Origin: Ardenticatenaceae bacterium
Lineage (GTDB): Bacteria; Chloroflexota; Anaerolineae; Promineifilales; Promineifilaceae
Length of the DNA: 64,000 bases
Reading direction: 5' to 3'
Assembly (NCBI GenBank): GCA_020634375.1
Contig: JACKBX010000002.1
Coordinates: forward strand, 62,001 to 126,000
In this document: positions 53,274 to 62,135 of the stretch, piece by piece
Layout of the letters: each line of letters starts with the position of its first letter
Position numbering within the stretch: the stretch's first letter is position 1
The notes under the pieces: model-generated
Told to the model about the DNA's origin: nothing
Database searches by the model: none
The model's input: the letters and a program-made list of their open reading frames with translations, nothing else
Program-made: the position numbers and the translations under genes

Positions 53274-54941
53274 CTAATTCTGTGGCAGGCAGGGAACGGT
53301 GGTGTCTTGGTAGCCGAGAAACCAGTTGGCGAGGGTTTCGTAACGGTCGCGGGGGGCGTCTATCCGGCCAATTTCAACGTTGTTAACGGCCGTACTCAAC
53401 CCATAGGTATTCACATGCTGATACAACGTCAACGCAGGCAGCGAATCATCAAAGTAACGCAAAAAGTTGTCGTAATACGGGGTGCGTTCCACCTGAGGCC
53501 AGATTTGACGGGCGCTTTCCAATGCTTCGCTGGCCCGGCGATTGTTCCAGCCGCCATAGTTTTGCCCGCGCACAATCGCTTCCTGGCTCCAAAAATCGTA
53601 AAGGTCGGGATCGCCAGAGGGGCGCACTTCCAGCAGTGCCACGTCAAAATCGCGCTCGATCAGGGCGGTCAGCAGTTCATCGTAAGAGGCGGCGGGCTGC
53701 AAGGTGACGCCGACACCCACTTCGGCCCACTGCTGCTGCACGGCCGTTGCCAATGCGCGGAATGTAGATGTGTCCAGGAACAGCAGGCGCAGAATCAGGC
53801 TCTCTTCTTCCTGCTGGCGCACCGTTTGTCCTTCGGGCAGTGTCCAACCGGCAGCATTGAGGAGAGCGACGGCCGTTTCCGGTGCAAAATCATACTGCGT
53901 TAGCAAAGGCGGGTTATATGCCCAAGATGTAGGTAAATACGGCCCTTCTAATGGCACAGCCTGCCCATTTAACACCTCATCTACCATCAAATCACGGTTC
54001 AGCGCATAGGCCAACGCCTGACGCACGTCCACGCGCCCCAATGCAGGTGCTTCCGTGCCGCCAAGGTTAAAGAGCAGTTCGGTGAAGCGTGGTGCAGCAG
54101 ACGTGAACAAGCGTGTCTGAGGCAGCTCCGCTATTTGTGGCAGCATCACGGGAGAAACATTGTTGATGGCCTGAATTTCGCCATTGGTAAAGGCATCTAA
54201 CAGGCTGGTTTCATTGGGGAAAAAGCGGAACTCAATGGCATCGAGGTGAGCTTGCTGCCAGTAGACGGGGTTGGGGAGGAAGCGTAGACGGCCGTTCTGC
54301 ACACCACCCTCTACAATGAGAGGGCCGGTTCCTATAGGGGTAGCATTGAAGGGCTGATCGGGGAGGGAAACGGCCGTGACACCTTCCAATAAATGCACCG
54401 GCAAAATGCCGCGAGTGGTCGCATCTAAAAAGGGTGCATACGGTTCTTCCAGTGTAAACTGCACTGTCTGCACATCTATCACCGTAATAGTCACGGTTTG
54501 CCACAGTGCCCGTAGTCCCGCGTTAGGGAACTCGTCTGATTGCATTAGGCCGTAAGTGAAAGCTACATCCTCAGCGGAAAATGGCTCCCCATCCTGCCAG
54601 ATCACGTCATCACGCAAACTGAAAACAACGCTAAGGCCATCCTCGCTAACCTCCCAGGAATCGGCTAGTGCGGGGAGTAAACGGCCGTTAGCATCACGAC
54701 GAGTCAACCCATCAAAAATCAGGCTGACCAGTTCACGGTCTACGGGGTTGTTATCGCTGAGCAGCGGGTTGAGGTATTGCGGTGTCCCCACCATCCCTTC
54801 GACAAAAGTCCCCCCTTCTGCCGCTTCGGTGACGGTGCAATAACTGGTTGTCTGCACCTGCACTTGATAAGAGAGCAAGGCAAGCACAAAGATAAACCCA
54901 GTTAAAGCTAACAAAAACTGCCAGCGCAAATTGATTTTCAT
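53274..54941 (-). CDS. ABC transporter peptide/oligosaccharide-binding protein (SBP family 5)
   Basis: A 555-residue solute-binding protein. A hydrophobic N-terminus (FLLALTGFIFVLALLSYQV) serves as signal or anchor. Then the family 5 signature: GTPQYLNPLLSDNNPVDREL, LIFDGLTRRDANGRLLPALA, DSWEVSEDGLSVVFSLRDDV and FSAEDVAFTYGLM. The C-terminal lobe has PSGDPDLYDFWSQEAI. It binds oligopeptides or similar substrates outside the membrane; no permease or ATPase genes lie beside it. Next on the same strand upstream is secG, 85 bases away. Confidence 0.88.
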   Translation of the reverse strand: MKINLRWQFLLALTGFIFVLALLSYQVQVQTTSYCTVTEAAEGGTFVEGMVGTPQYLNPLLSDNNPVDRELVSLIFDGLTRRDANGRLLPALADSWEVSEDGLSVVFSLRDDVIWQDGEPFSAEDVAFTYGLMQSDEFPNAGLRALWQTVTITVIDVQTVQFTLEEPYAPFLDATTRGILPVHLLEGVTAVSLPDQPFNATPIGTGPLIVEGGVQNGRLRFLPNPVYWQQAHLDAIEFRFFPNETSLLDAFTNGEIQAINNVSPVMLPQIAELPQTRLFTSAAPRFTELLFNLGGTEAPALGRVDVRQALAYALNRDLMVDEVLNGQAVPLEGPYLPTSWAYNPPLLTQYDFAPETAVALLNAAGWTLPEGQTVRQQEEESLILRLLFLDTSTFRALATAVQQQWAEVGVGVTLQPAASYDELLTALIERDFDVALLEVRPSGDPDLYDFWSQEAIVRGQNYGGWNNRRASEALESARQIWPQVERTPYYDNFLRYFDDSLPALTLYQHVNTYGLSTAVNNVEIGRIDAPRDRYETLANWFLGYQDTTVPCLPQN

Positions 54942-54953
54942 TAGACAAAGAAA

Positions 54954-54997
54954 CGTGAAACGTAAAACACAGTGATTACCGCGCTTTACGTTTCACG
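54954..54997. repeat. Word-type hairpin of the CGTGAAAC family
   Basis: CGTGAAACGTAAA (54954-54966) and TTTACGTTTCACG (54985-54997) pair perfectly over 13 bases. Situated between secG and the solute-binding protein gene. Confidence 0.8.
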
Positions 54998-55026
54998 CTT
55001 GATTGAAACAGGTTAAATTTATTGAA

Positions 55027-55272
55027 TTAGCCCCAGGCCAGAAATGCCAGGATGGTAACGATAAAGAAGACGATGGAATTGGCAATGGTTAGCTTGTGCA
55101 GCGTCGCTTCAATGCCGCGGCGCGTGCGCACACCACCGCTTAAGTCTGTGCCACCACCCAAAAAACCGCCCAAGTCAGAACCTTTCACCTGCAATAAAAC
55201 CAGGATAATTAAGGTGATACCTAAAATAATTTCGACAACGCTAAGATAAGGGGCCAATGGTTGAAAATCCAT
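55027..55272 (-). CDS. secG: Protein translocase subunit SecG
   Basis: An 81-residue membrane protein with two helices. It shows ILGITLIILVLLQVKGSDLG and GGFLGGGTDLSGGVRTRRG, the Gly-rich loop that defines SecG, then FFIVTILAFLAWG. It assists SecYE in protein export. It lies between the acyltransferase genes and a solute-binding protein gene, all on the minus strand. Confidence 0.93.
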   Translation of the reverse strand: MDFQPLAPYLSVVEIILGITLIILVLLQVKGSDLGGFLGGGTDLSGGVRTRRGIEATLHKLTIANSIVFFIVTILAFLAWG

Positions 55273-55375
55273 GTGTTACTTTCCTCAATATTAATTTCTT
55301 GCAGCCGCCAATTTGGCAACCAAAGATGGCATTATAACAGGCTCTATTTTCTGCGTCGAATTCGCTAAGGATTGG

Positions 55376-55969
55376 TTATGCACCTACTTCAAAACGGCGG
55401 CGCTTACCAAACACACCGGAAAAATTGGCTTGCAGTCGAGCCATATCCTCTTCAATGTTTCCTGACGGCCAGATGGGTTCACAAAGAGCAATAACTTTAC
55501 GGCCGTAATCGGCAACTACTGGCAAAATAGGCACATTCGCGCCCATTGCAATGTAATAAAATCCAGTTCTCCAACGCCGTACTTTGCTGCGCGTGCCCTC
55601 AGGCGAAATCGCCAAAAACAGATGCTCACGCCGTTTGTACTCTTGCACAATTTGCTCCACTAATCCGTGTGCGGCTGTGCGGTCTACGGGAATGCCCCCT
55701 AATCGGCGTAATATGCTGCCAAATGGGCCGTTGACAAAGGTATGCTTTGCCAACCAGGACATGTGAATATCCAACGAAAACATGACGCCCATTGCCAGGA
55801 AGAAGTCCCAATTAGACGTATGGGGCGCCCCTACTAACACTAACTTTGGGACGTTTGGCAGTGTGCCTTCATATCGCCAGCCAAGTGCCTGAAATAACCA
55901 ACCAACAACCTTTTTGGTCACTTTACTGCCCCGTTTTGGCGCGGCATCACCAACTTCTGGAATATTCAT
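55376..55969 (-). CDS. PlsC-type acyltransferase, copy 1
   Basis: About 197 residues. The acyltransferase signature is GAPHTSNWDFFLAMGV (HX4D: H and D catalytic), followed by the substrate-binding blocks LGGIPVDRTAAHG and LAISPEGTRSKVRRWRTGFY (EGTRS). Members acylate glycerol phosphate-type substrates at the membrane. The start at ATG 55969 (MNIPEVGDAAPKRG) matches the N-terminus of the second copy and has AGGAT upstream. The gene 75 bases upstream is a paralogue, so this is a recent tandem duplication or a two-step acylation pair. Confidence 0.86.
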   Translation of the reverse strand: MNIPEVGDAAPKRGSKVTKKVVGWLFQALGWRYEGTLPNVPKLVLVGAPHTSNWDFFLAMGVMFSLDIHMSWLAKHTFVNGPFGSILRRLGGIPVDRTAAHGLVEQIVQEYKRREHLFLAISPEGTRSKVRRWRTGFYYIAMGANVPILPVVADYGRKVIALCEPIWPSGNIEEDMARLQANFSGVFGKRRRFEVGA

Positions 55970-56043
55970 AAATTTTAATCCTAAGTGTGAGAGTTTGTTT
56001 TGCTTATGTACCATGCGTCTACAAAACGCACGACGATTGACTC

Positions 56044-56658
56044 CTAAACCCCGTAATTTTGCGGGTTTTTCCCCTTTATTCCCTGAAATATAGCTTGTAT
56101 CTGTGGCAAATCTGCTTCTACATTGCCGGTTGGGTGAAAGGTTGGCCCAAATTCTAGTATTTTACGGCCGTAATCAAACTTCAACGCCAGCACCGGCACT
56201 CCTGCGCCAACGGCAATGTGGTAGAAGCCCAATTTCCACTGCCCCACGCGGCTGCGTGTACCTTCGGGTAAGATCGCCAGTAAAAACCTATCTCGTTGTG
56301 CAAAGCCCTCAATCATTTGCCCTATAAGCCCCTGCGGCGCGTGACGAATGACGGGAACACCGCCAAGCCAGTTCATGATGCCGCCAAACGGCCGTCGGAA
56401 CAACGTATGCTTTCCCATAAAAGAGAGGCGCAGCCCCAATGCAAACATCGTCAACATGCCAAATACCATGTCCCAGTTAGACGTGTGTGGCGCAACCACT
56501 AACACGACTTTGGACAAATTGGGAAACTCGCCACGAATACGCCAGCCAAGCAAAGCCAATACAACAACTGCCAGCACATGAGACAGGCGATTGCCACGAC
56601 GGGGTACCTCATCGCCTAATTCCACGTTCACTACTTTGTCCGCGATTGAATTCGACAT
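56044..56658 (-). CDS. PlsC-type acyltransferase, copy 2
   Basis: About 204 residues, the paralogue of the next gene. It has VAPHTSNWDMVFGMLTMF (HX4D), LGGVPVIRHAPQG and LAILPEGTRSRVGQWKLGFY. ATG 56658 was chosen with GGAGAGGGAG upstream. The open frame continues 53 codons further, but that stretch is the translated hairpin (HEDTKGTKF), not protein. Likely substrate: lysophosphatidate or related lipid. Sits directly downstream of polA on the same strand. Confidence 0.86.
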   Translation of the reverse strand: MSNSIADKVVNVELGDEVPRRGNRLSHVLAVVVLALLGWRIRGEFPNLSKVVLVVAPHTSNWDMVFGMLTMFALGLRLSFMGKHTLFRRPFGGIMNWLGGVPVIRHAPQGLIGQMIEGFAQRDRFLLAILPEGTRSRVGQWKLGFYHIAVGAGVPVLALKFDYGRKILEFGPTFHPTGNVEADLPQIQAIFQGIKGKNPQNYGV

Positions 56659-56679
56659 CTCCCTCTCCTTCGAAAACAA

Positions 56680-56734
56680 CCACAAAGACACGAAGGGAAG
56701 AAGAAAAAACTTCGTGCCCTTCGTGTCTTCGTGG
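56680..56734. repeat. Hairpin of the CACGAAGACACGAAGG type
   Basis: The arms 56680-56697 and 56717-56734 pair with one G-T mismatch over 18 bases; each holds AAGACACGAAGGG or its complement. In a coding frame it reads HEDTKGTK, a peptide often seen in wrongly extended environmental gene models (general experience). It lies between polA and the acyltransferase. Confidence 0.8.
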
Positions 56735-56795
56735 TAAAAATTTTCATTGATGGTGTTGAGCCTGCGCTCATGAAATCTCCTCTGCAAACTTGCGG

Positions 56796-59597
56796 CTACT
56801 CTTTCAACTCTAGCCAATTACTTCCCGTACTCGCCTCCACTTTGAGAGGCACATCCAGTTTGAAAGCATTGGACATGATGCCGGTCATGAGGGGTTTAAC
56901 GGCCGTCAACTCCTCCTCCGGCACCTCCAACAACAATTCATCATGCACCTGCACCAACATCTGCGCCCGGTAGCCGCCATCATGTAAGGCATCATGCAAT
57001 TGCAACATAGCAATCTTGATAATATCTGCGGCTGTACCTTGAATGGGGTGATTAATCGCTTCCCGCTCTGCCCTCAGCCACGCCTGACGGTTACTACCAC
57101 TCATCGTCCCCCGGAAAACCGGGAAGTAGCGCCGCCGTCCCAACAGCGTCTCCACATATCCCTGTTTCTTCGCCTTTTCCTTCGTCTCATCCAAAAAGCG
57201 GCGAATGCCGGGGAAACGACCAAAGTATTCCTTAATATAATTCTCCGCCTCTGCCAGCGTCAGTTCCGAATCACGCGCCAACCGGTAAGCGCCCATGCCA
57301 TAAATCAAGCCAAAATTCACCGCTTTGGCAAAGCGGCGTTGATTATACGTCACCTCATCCAGCGAAATGCCATACACCGCTGCGGCCGTCGAACGATGCA
57401 CATCCAAATCCTGTCGAAACGCATCTAACAATGCCTCATCTTGGCTGGCGTGCGCCAAAATACGCAGCTCTACTTGCGAATAGTCCGCCGCCAAAAACAA
57501 CCAGCCTGGCCGCGCCACAAAACCGCGCCGGATTTGCTGCCCCACTTCGCTGCGAATGGGGATATTTTGCAAATTTGGATTACTGCTGGCTAACCGCCCC
57601 GTTATCGCTCCGGTCTGGTTAAAGCTGGTGTGCAAACGGCCGGTTTCCGGGTTCACCAATTCTGGCAGCGCGTCCACGTAGGTACTTTTTAGCTTGCCCA
57701 GTTCGCGGTACTCCAAAATCAATTTGATGATGCCGCTGGTATCCACCTCTTTGAGACCTTCCAGTACGGAAGCGGCCGTTGAATAATAACCGCTTCTAGT
57801 TTTGCTCAATCCTTCAGTTGGCAATCCCAATTGTTTGAACAAGATGTCGCTCAACTGCTGCGTGGAATTAATATTGAAAGGTTCATTGGCAATGGCGTGG
57901 ATTTCCTTTTCTAATTGCAGCAACCGAGCCGCCAAATCCTGCGACATTTGACGGAAAAAGGCGACATCAATCCCCACACCAGCCTGCTCCATCGCCGACA
58001 AAACAGCGATTAACGGCATCTCAATATCCAATATCTTCTCTAATCCCTTTTCGCTGATCTCGTTGCGCAATGGCTTTACCAAACGCAAGGTCATATCAGC
58101 GTCGGCTGCGCCATAAGGGGCAGCCTCTTCAATTGGCACTTGCGCAAAGCTCTTTTGCGCTTTGCCTTTGCCAATCAGTTGGTTAATCTCCGTCATCTCG
58201 ACACCTAAACGATGGAAAGCCAGGTCTTTCAATCCCTTATGCTTGCTGCCGGGGTCAGTCAGCCACTCAGCAATCATGGTGTCAAAAGTGATGGGAGTGA
58301 CGCGCAAGCCGTGTCGGTCGAGAACGGTGTAGTCATACTTGGCGTTGTGGGCCACTTTGGGAATAGTGGGATTGGTCATGGGCGCACGCAAAGCATCGCG
58401 CACTTGTTTCCAAGCAAGTTGGTCAGGCGCTTGCTTGGCTTCGCCAGCAAAGAGGGACATTTGACCGCTCTCGGCCTGGGCTGCGTTGTCCAGATGACCA
58501 ACAGGAATGTAATAGCCAACGGGCGACTTGACGGCCAAACAAATGCCAACAAGTTCAGCGGAAACCGTGTCCAGGCTGGTGGTTTCCACATCGAAGCTAA
58601 TCATGTCTGCCTGGTTGAGTTCGCTAACCAGCTTCTGTAATTGGGCGATTGTACGCACGATGCGATAGTCGGTTGGGGGTTGTGCGGGGGTGTGATCGAG
58701 GATGACGGCCGTTTCCCCCTCCTGCACCTTCTCCACCAACATATTCGTCAACGAGCGAAACTCTAATTCCTGAAACAGGCCCAATACCGCCCGTGCGTCA
58801 AAATCTTGTGTGACACAAGCATCTAAATCCAAAGTGATAGGCGCATCAGTGATGATGCGTGCCAGTTTTTGGCTGAGGTAAGCATCGTCACGCCCTTCGG
58901 CCAGCTTTTTACCCATTGCCCCTTTGATGGCGGGCAGGTTTTCATAGATGGCGTCCAGCGTGTCATAAGTATTGAGCAGTTTGGCGGCTGTTTTTTGTCC
59001 CACACCGCGCACGCCGGGGATATTGTCGCTGGTGTCGCCCACCAGCGCTTTGTAATCCACAATCTGGTCAGGACGCACGCCAAATTTGTTAATCACGGCC
59101 GTTTCGTCATACACCTCCGACGGCTGGCTGCCCCGTGTTGGCAGTTCCACGCGCGTATTGCCATCTACCAATTGCAGCAAATCACGGTCGCCGGTAATGA
59201 TGTGCACGGGGACGCTGTGCGGTTTGGCTTGTTGTGCCACCGTGCCCAGCACATCGTCCGCCTCATATCCTTCCAATACTAAAATGGGGATATTCAGCGA
59301 TTCCACCACCTGCTTAATGCGCTCGATTTGCAGGCGCAGTTCATCCGGCATCTTTTCCCGCGTCCCCTTATAATCGGCAAAAATCTCATCGCGGAAAGTT
59401 GCACCCACGTCAAAACTTACCGCCAAAAATTCTGGCGGATTATCAGCCAAAATCAGCTCCATTAACGTGCGCGTGAAGCCATAAGTGGCATTGGTTGGTT
59501 CACCTTCTTTAGTGGTGAATGCTTCTAATGGCAGCGCGTAAAACATGCGATAAGCCAGGGCATGACCATCTATCAGGACTAATTTGTGTGTACTCAT
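56796..59597 (-). CDS. polA: DNA polymerase I
   Basis: A 933-residue polymerase with three domains. 1-290: the 5' nuclease (LVLIDGHALAYRMFYAL, GDRDLLQLVDG, GVRGVGQKTAAKLL). 300-520: the 3'-5' exonuclease with ISFDVETTSLD, AHNAKYDYTVL and YGAADADMTLRL, all acidic ligands present, so proofreading is likely active. 550-933: polymerase with SSNPNLQNIPIRSEVGQQIR, AADYSQVELRILAHASQDEA, FAKAVNFGLIYGMGAY and QVHDELLLEVP. It fills gaps and removes primers. Many family members in this size class have lost proofreading residues; here they are kept. Confidence 0.97.
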   Translation of the reverse strand: MSTHKLVLIDGHALAYRMFYALPLEAFTTKEGEPTNATYGFTRTLMELILADNPPEFLAVSFDVGATFRDEIFADYKGTREKMPDELRLQIERIKQVVESLNIPILVLEGYEADDVLGTVAQQAKPHSVPVHIITGDRDLLQLVDGNTRVELPTRGSQPSEVYDETAVINKFGVRPDQIVDYKALVGDTSDNIPGVRGVGQKTAAKLLNTYDTLDAIYENLPAIKGAMGKKLAEGRDDAYLSQKLARIITDAPITLDLDACVTQDFDARAVLGLFQELEFRSLTNMLVEKVQEGETAVILDHTPAQPPTDYRIVRTIAQLQKLVSELNQADMISFDVETTSLDTVSAELVGICLAVKSPVGYYIPVGHLDNAAQAESGQMSLFAGEAKQAPDQLAWKQVRDALRAPMTNPTIPKVAHNAKYDYTVLDRHGLRVTPITFDTMIAEWLTDPGSKHKGLKDLAFHRLGVEMTEINQLIGKGKAQKSFAQVPIEEAAPYGAADADMTLRLVKPLRNEISEKGLEKILDIEMPLIAVLSAMEQAGVGIDVAFFRQMSQDLAARLLQLEKEIHAIANEPFNINSTQQLSDILFKQLGLPTEGLSKTRSGYYSTAASVLEGLKEVDTSGIIKLILEYRELGKLKSTYVDALPELVNPETGRLHTSFNQTGAITGRLASSNPNLQNIPIRSEVGQQIRRGFVARPGWLFLAADYSQVELRILAHASQDEALLDAFRQDLDVHRSTAAAVYGISLDEVTYNQRRFAKAVNFGLIYGMGAYRLARDSELTLAEAENYIKEYFGRFPGIRRFLDETKEKAKKQGYVETLLGRRRYFPVFRGTMSGSNRQAWLRAEREAINHPIQGTAADIIKIAMLQLHDALHDGGYRAQMLVQVHDELLLEVPEEELTAVKPLMTGIMSNAFKLDVPLKVEASTGSNWLELKE

Positions 59598-59643
59598 TTG
59601 GATTTATGATTAACGATTGACGATTGCGCCCACCGTTCACTGA

Positions 59644-60810
59644 TTACTGATTACCGTTTACTGATTTGTCAGTTTCAAGGAAGAGGCTGAGTTCAGCCGC
59701 AGGAAGGGGTTCGGTTGTTTCCGTAGCATAGTAACCTGCTTCCCACAAGGTAGCGTGAATACCATATTCTTGTTGGATAATAGCTTCGGAACCGTTTTTG
59801 TACAAGTACGCAGCCCATAAGCTGTCGTGTCCGGGCGGGCACAAAACAACCAAATGTACTAGATCGGGCTGCACGTCATGGTGCGTCATAACACAGGCAT
59901 TCGCGGCAGATAATCGCTCAAAAACACGGCGGAGGGGGATGAGCATGGTTTTGGGCAACGGCCGTAATGGCCGCCATACAATCGCAAAAGAACGTCGCTG
60001 ACCCAACAAGCCGGTGTCAACCACCTCATTCTCATCGTCAATTGTGACTTTGCCATGCAGCGCTTCCAATAAGGTAGCGCAAAGCTTTTCAGCGCGTAAA
60101 CGTAATTCACGCAGGGGTGTCTCAGGAACGGCCGTCAACGTCAACCAATAATCCTCTGATACCAACCGCGTATACAGCAGCGTTTCCTCTGTTTTCGGCG
60201 GAATAGATACAAACTGAATTTGCACTGGCCCATGCTCCAATTCGCCATCCCCAAAGGCCCGGCGTGCAACCTGGCTGGCCTCCTCCTCCGTCAAATCACC
60301 CCAATAGGCCAGCAGATTCTCACCCTGGCTAAACACGGCCGTCTGCACAAGCTGCCCTAAGTTTGCTCGTTGGAGAATGGAAATGAGAACGGCCGTATCC
60401 AACTGCTTATTCGAGGGCGGAACACCATTCGTTTTTCCTGTACCGCGCACCCAAACCGGCTGCTTCAAAGCCGCATTCAAAACCGGGCGCAAATCCATCT
60501 GCATCAACGGTTTAATCAAAATCCCTTGCACGCGATTCGCCAGCGTATCAGAAATACGATACTGCGAAGTAGGCACAGTCAAAATCAGGCGCAGGTCTGG
60601 CTGCAAAGTACGCAGCATCGTGATCGCATCCTGATCAGCCAACGCCGCCGAGATAAAGGTCACATCCTGATATTTGCGCGTTAAGATCCGTCGGGCAACA
60701 TCCGTTGTTGGCGCAATCATGGTGGAATAGGTATCCACCTGCGCCAATTCCGTCACCAACTGCCGCGCAAATAATTCGTCTGCATCCAAAATAAGAACGT
60801 GTTTCGCCAT
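59644..60810 (-). CDS. Receiver-like domain fused to an IS200/TnpA-like fold
   Basis: About 388 residues. The first 125 look like a response-regulator receiver (KHVLILDADELFARQLVTEL, GILIKPLMQMDLRPVL with its Lys), but the phosphoacceptor position is ISAALADQDA, so no Asp where expected. A middle part is unassigned. The last 110 residues resemble IS200/IS605 Y1 transposases: FAIVWRPLRPLPKT, DLVHLVVLCPPGHDSLWAAY, LYKNGSEAIIQQEYG and TLWEAGYYATETTE. In TnpA the HUH pair reads HVH; here it is LVH, so the first His is lost. Probably a domesticated, non-transposing protein. Start ATG 60810 rather than 60825. Confidence 0.6.
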   Translation of the reverse strand: MAKHVLILDADELFARQLVTELAQVDTYSTMIAPTTDVARRILTRKYQDVTFISAALADQDAITMLRTLQPDLRLILTVPTSQYRISDTLANRVQGILIKPLMQMDLRPVLNAALKQPVWVRGTGKTNGVPPSNKQLDTAVLISILQRANLGQLVQTAVFSQGENLLAYWGDLTEEEASQVARRAFGDGELEHGPVQIQFVSIPPKTEETLLYTRLVSEDYWLTLTAVPETPLRELRLRAEKLCATLLEALHGKVTIDDENEVVDTGLLGQRRSFAIVWRPLRPLPKTMLIPLRRVFERLSAANACVMTHHDVQPDLVHLVVLCPPGHDSLWAAYLYKNGSEAIIQQEYGIHATLWEAGYYATETTEPLPAAELSLFLETDKSVNGNQ

Positions 60811-60892
60811 TGCTGTTCCTGCCATCGCCGATTCTACCTGTGAGCGCCCAATACCTCAAACAAAATGGCGCTTTCGATTTTGCGGAGTTGTC

Positions 60893-60956
60893 CGTGAAAC
60901 ATGATGCGTGAAACGTAAAAAGGGTTCTTCACGTTTCACGTTTTACGCTTCACGTT
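60893..60956. repeat. Word-type hairpin of the CGTGAAAC family
   Basis: CGTGAAACGT (60907-60916) and ACGTTTCACG (60931-60940) pair exactly; flanking words GTGAAACATGATG and TTTTACGCTTCACG extend the pattern. Upstream of the receiver/TnpA-like gene. Confidence 0.75.
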
Positions 60957-61126
60957 GATTCTCCAAAGCGTCATAAACCCTGCTCTAACTATCACCGACG
61001 ATGAGAAATGATGCCATTGAGTGGGCGTGAAAACTGGCGTAAGGACATTTGGCTACCGGTTGCTGCCACCACCAACCCAGGCACCCGCTGGGAACGAGAA
61101 AGAATAGTCATCAAAAGCATTCCTAA

Positions 61127-61233
61127 AAGTGATCAAGACGAGTTTCCAAAGTCGCCTTGATCACTTGCCCAACTGATCAAGACGAGTTTGAAAATCGTCT
61201 TGATCAGTTGGGTAAGTCGTCTTGATCAGTTTC
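61127..61233. repeat. Tandem TGATCAAGACG hairpins
   Basis: First hairpin: AAGTGATCAAG and CTTGATCACTT (61127-61166). Second: CCAACTGATCAAGACGA (61169-61185) and TCGTCTTGATCAGTTGG (61195-61211), a perfect 17-bp stem. A third half-unit, GTCGTCTTGATCAG, follows. Between 60.86 and 61.43 kb there is otherwise no convincing gene; a 49-codon frame at 61011-61160 has no support. Confidence 0.75.
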
Positions 61234-61430
61234 GGGTGAGTGGTGGGGGAAACGGCCGTATACACATTTTCGCTTCATACACTTGGCAAATACTGTCCAC
61301 AAACGATGATTTTCTATTGACACAATTTGAAGCATCTGGCTATACTCTCTCTGGGAATCAGGCGCGTTATGGGGTTAAGCCAGTCTGGACAGGAGCTTAA
61401 TCCTCAAGTGAATTCGCGTTCCCCGGCTTA

Positions 61431-61516
61431 GTTCAACAACGTTTATGCGGCGGCTGACGCGCTGGTTTTTGAAGGTTGTGTTTGTCGCACCGCATGAAAC
61501 GCTTATTTCGTTAGAC
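61431..61516 (+). other. attC-like recombination site (upstream of the cassette gene)
   Basis: Starts with GTTCAAC (fits RYYYAAC) and ends with GTTAGAC (fits GTTRRRY), 86 bases apart, the size of an integron attC. The inner arms GTTTATGCGG (61441-61450) and CCGCATGAAAC (61490-61500) pair with a single unpaired C, like the extrahelical base of attC sites. The gene that follows starts 18 bases downstream, as in gene cassettes. No integron integrase gene is visible. Confidence 0.6.
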
Positions 61517-61533
61517 TGCATTTGAATGGAGCT

Positions 61534-62091
61534 ATGCGTCTAGAAAAACCAACACCTTGGAAGCTTATTATAAAATCTGGGGCTCTTTTTCTTTGGATAA
61601 TCGGTGGAATATTCAGTTTTGGGTTACTTTTCCTACTTGGCTATCTTTGGATAATAGCGGATGTTACCTTGAGCATAGAACTTAGATGTAGTTCTCTTAT
61701 TCTGCTCCTTCTTATTTGTCGTACATTGTTAGTATTTCGTTTGCCAACCGTTAACGCGATATTTGACAAACAGAAAGGCTATTTCGTGCTAGAGAAAAAA
61801 TGGATTTGGACATATCGGACTCTAGCAAAGTATCCCCTTGCCGCAGTAAGAAATGTCCAGGTTGTGCAAAAAGGTCGATTTGGCAAAGCTAGCCTGTATT
61901 TTAAAATCAAGGTTGAATTAATTTCGGGAGAAATTGTGCCTATAAGCGTTATGAATTATCGTCCCGAAGCGTATGTAAGGATGATAGCAACCGAATTGAT
62001 AGATTTCTTAGAATCCACATACTTGTTGGACCTTGCCGCTAAACAAAGAAAAGATAATGAGGCCCATTTACAATCAAGTTTGGAACGGTAA
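61534..62091 (+). CDS. AT-rich membrane protein, probable gene-cassette cargo
   Basis: A 185-residue protein with two hydrophobic stretches near the start (SGALFLWIIGGIFSFGLLFL, SLILLLLICRTLLVF) and a soluble C-terminal part. That part reads FRLPTVNAIFDKQKGYFVLE, YPLAAVRNVQVVQKGRFGKA and LYFKIKVELISGEIVPISVM, resembling a PH-like fold of unknown membrane proteins. No family recognised with confidence. Its base composition and codon use are clearly more AT-rich than its neighbours, and it has no ACGGCCGT. ATG 61534 is preceded by TGGAG. It is flanked by attC-like sites, so it was probably acquired as a gene cassette. Confidence 0.65.
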   Translation: MRLEKPTPWKLIIKSGALFLWIIGGIFSFGLLFLLGYLWIIADVTLSIELRCSSLILLLLICRTLLVFRLPTVNAIFDKQKGYFVLEKKWIWTYRTLAKYPLAAVRNVQVVQKGRFGKASLYFKIKVELISGEIVPISVMNYRPEAYVRMIATELIDFLESTYLLDLAAKQRKDNEAHLQSSLER

Positions 62092-62135
62092 TAATTGTGG
62101 TTAAGAAGACGATACTTTCGTGAAATTATATAGCA

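Noticed and set aside
53307..53903. Plus-strand open frame of 198 codons opposite the solute-binding protein gene
   Set aside because: Shadow of the GC-rich codon pattern of the real gene; no start signal and no homology-like motifs.
56659..56817. Extended N-terminus of the second acyltransferase
   Set aside because: The translated stretch is the intergenic hairpin (HEDTKGTKF); a good ribosome site and the paralogue both support ATG 56658.
61011..61160. A 49-codon frame (ATG, contains NWRKDIWLPVAATTNPG)
   Set aside because: No ribosome site, ends inside the tandem hairpins and no recognisable family. It might be a gene remnant, but the evidence is too thin.
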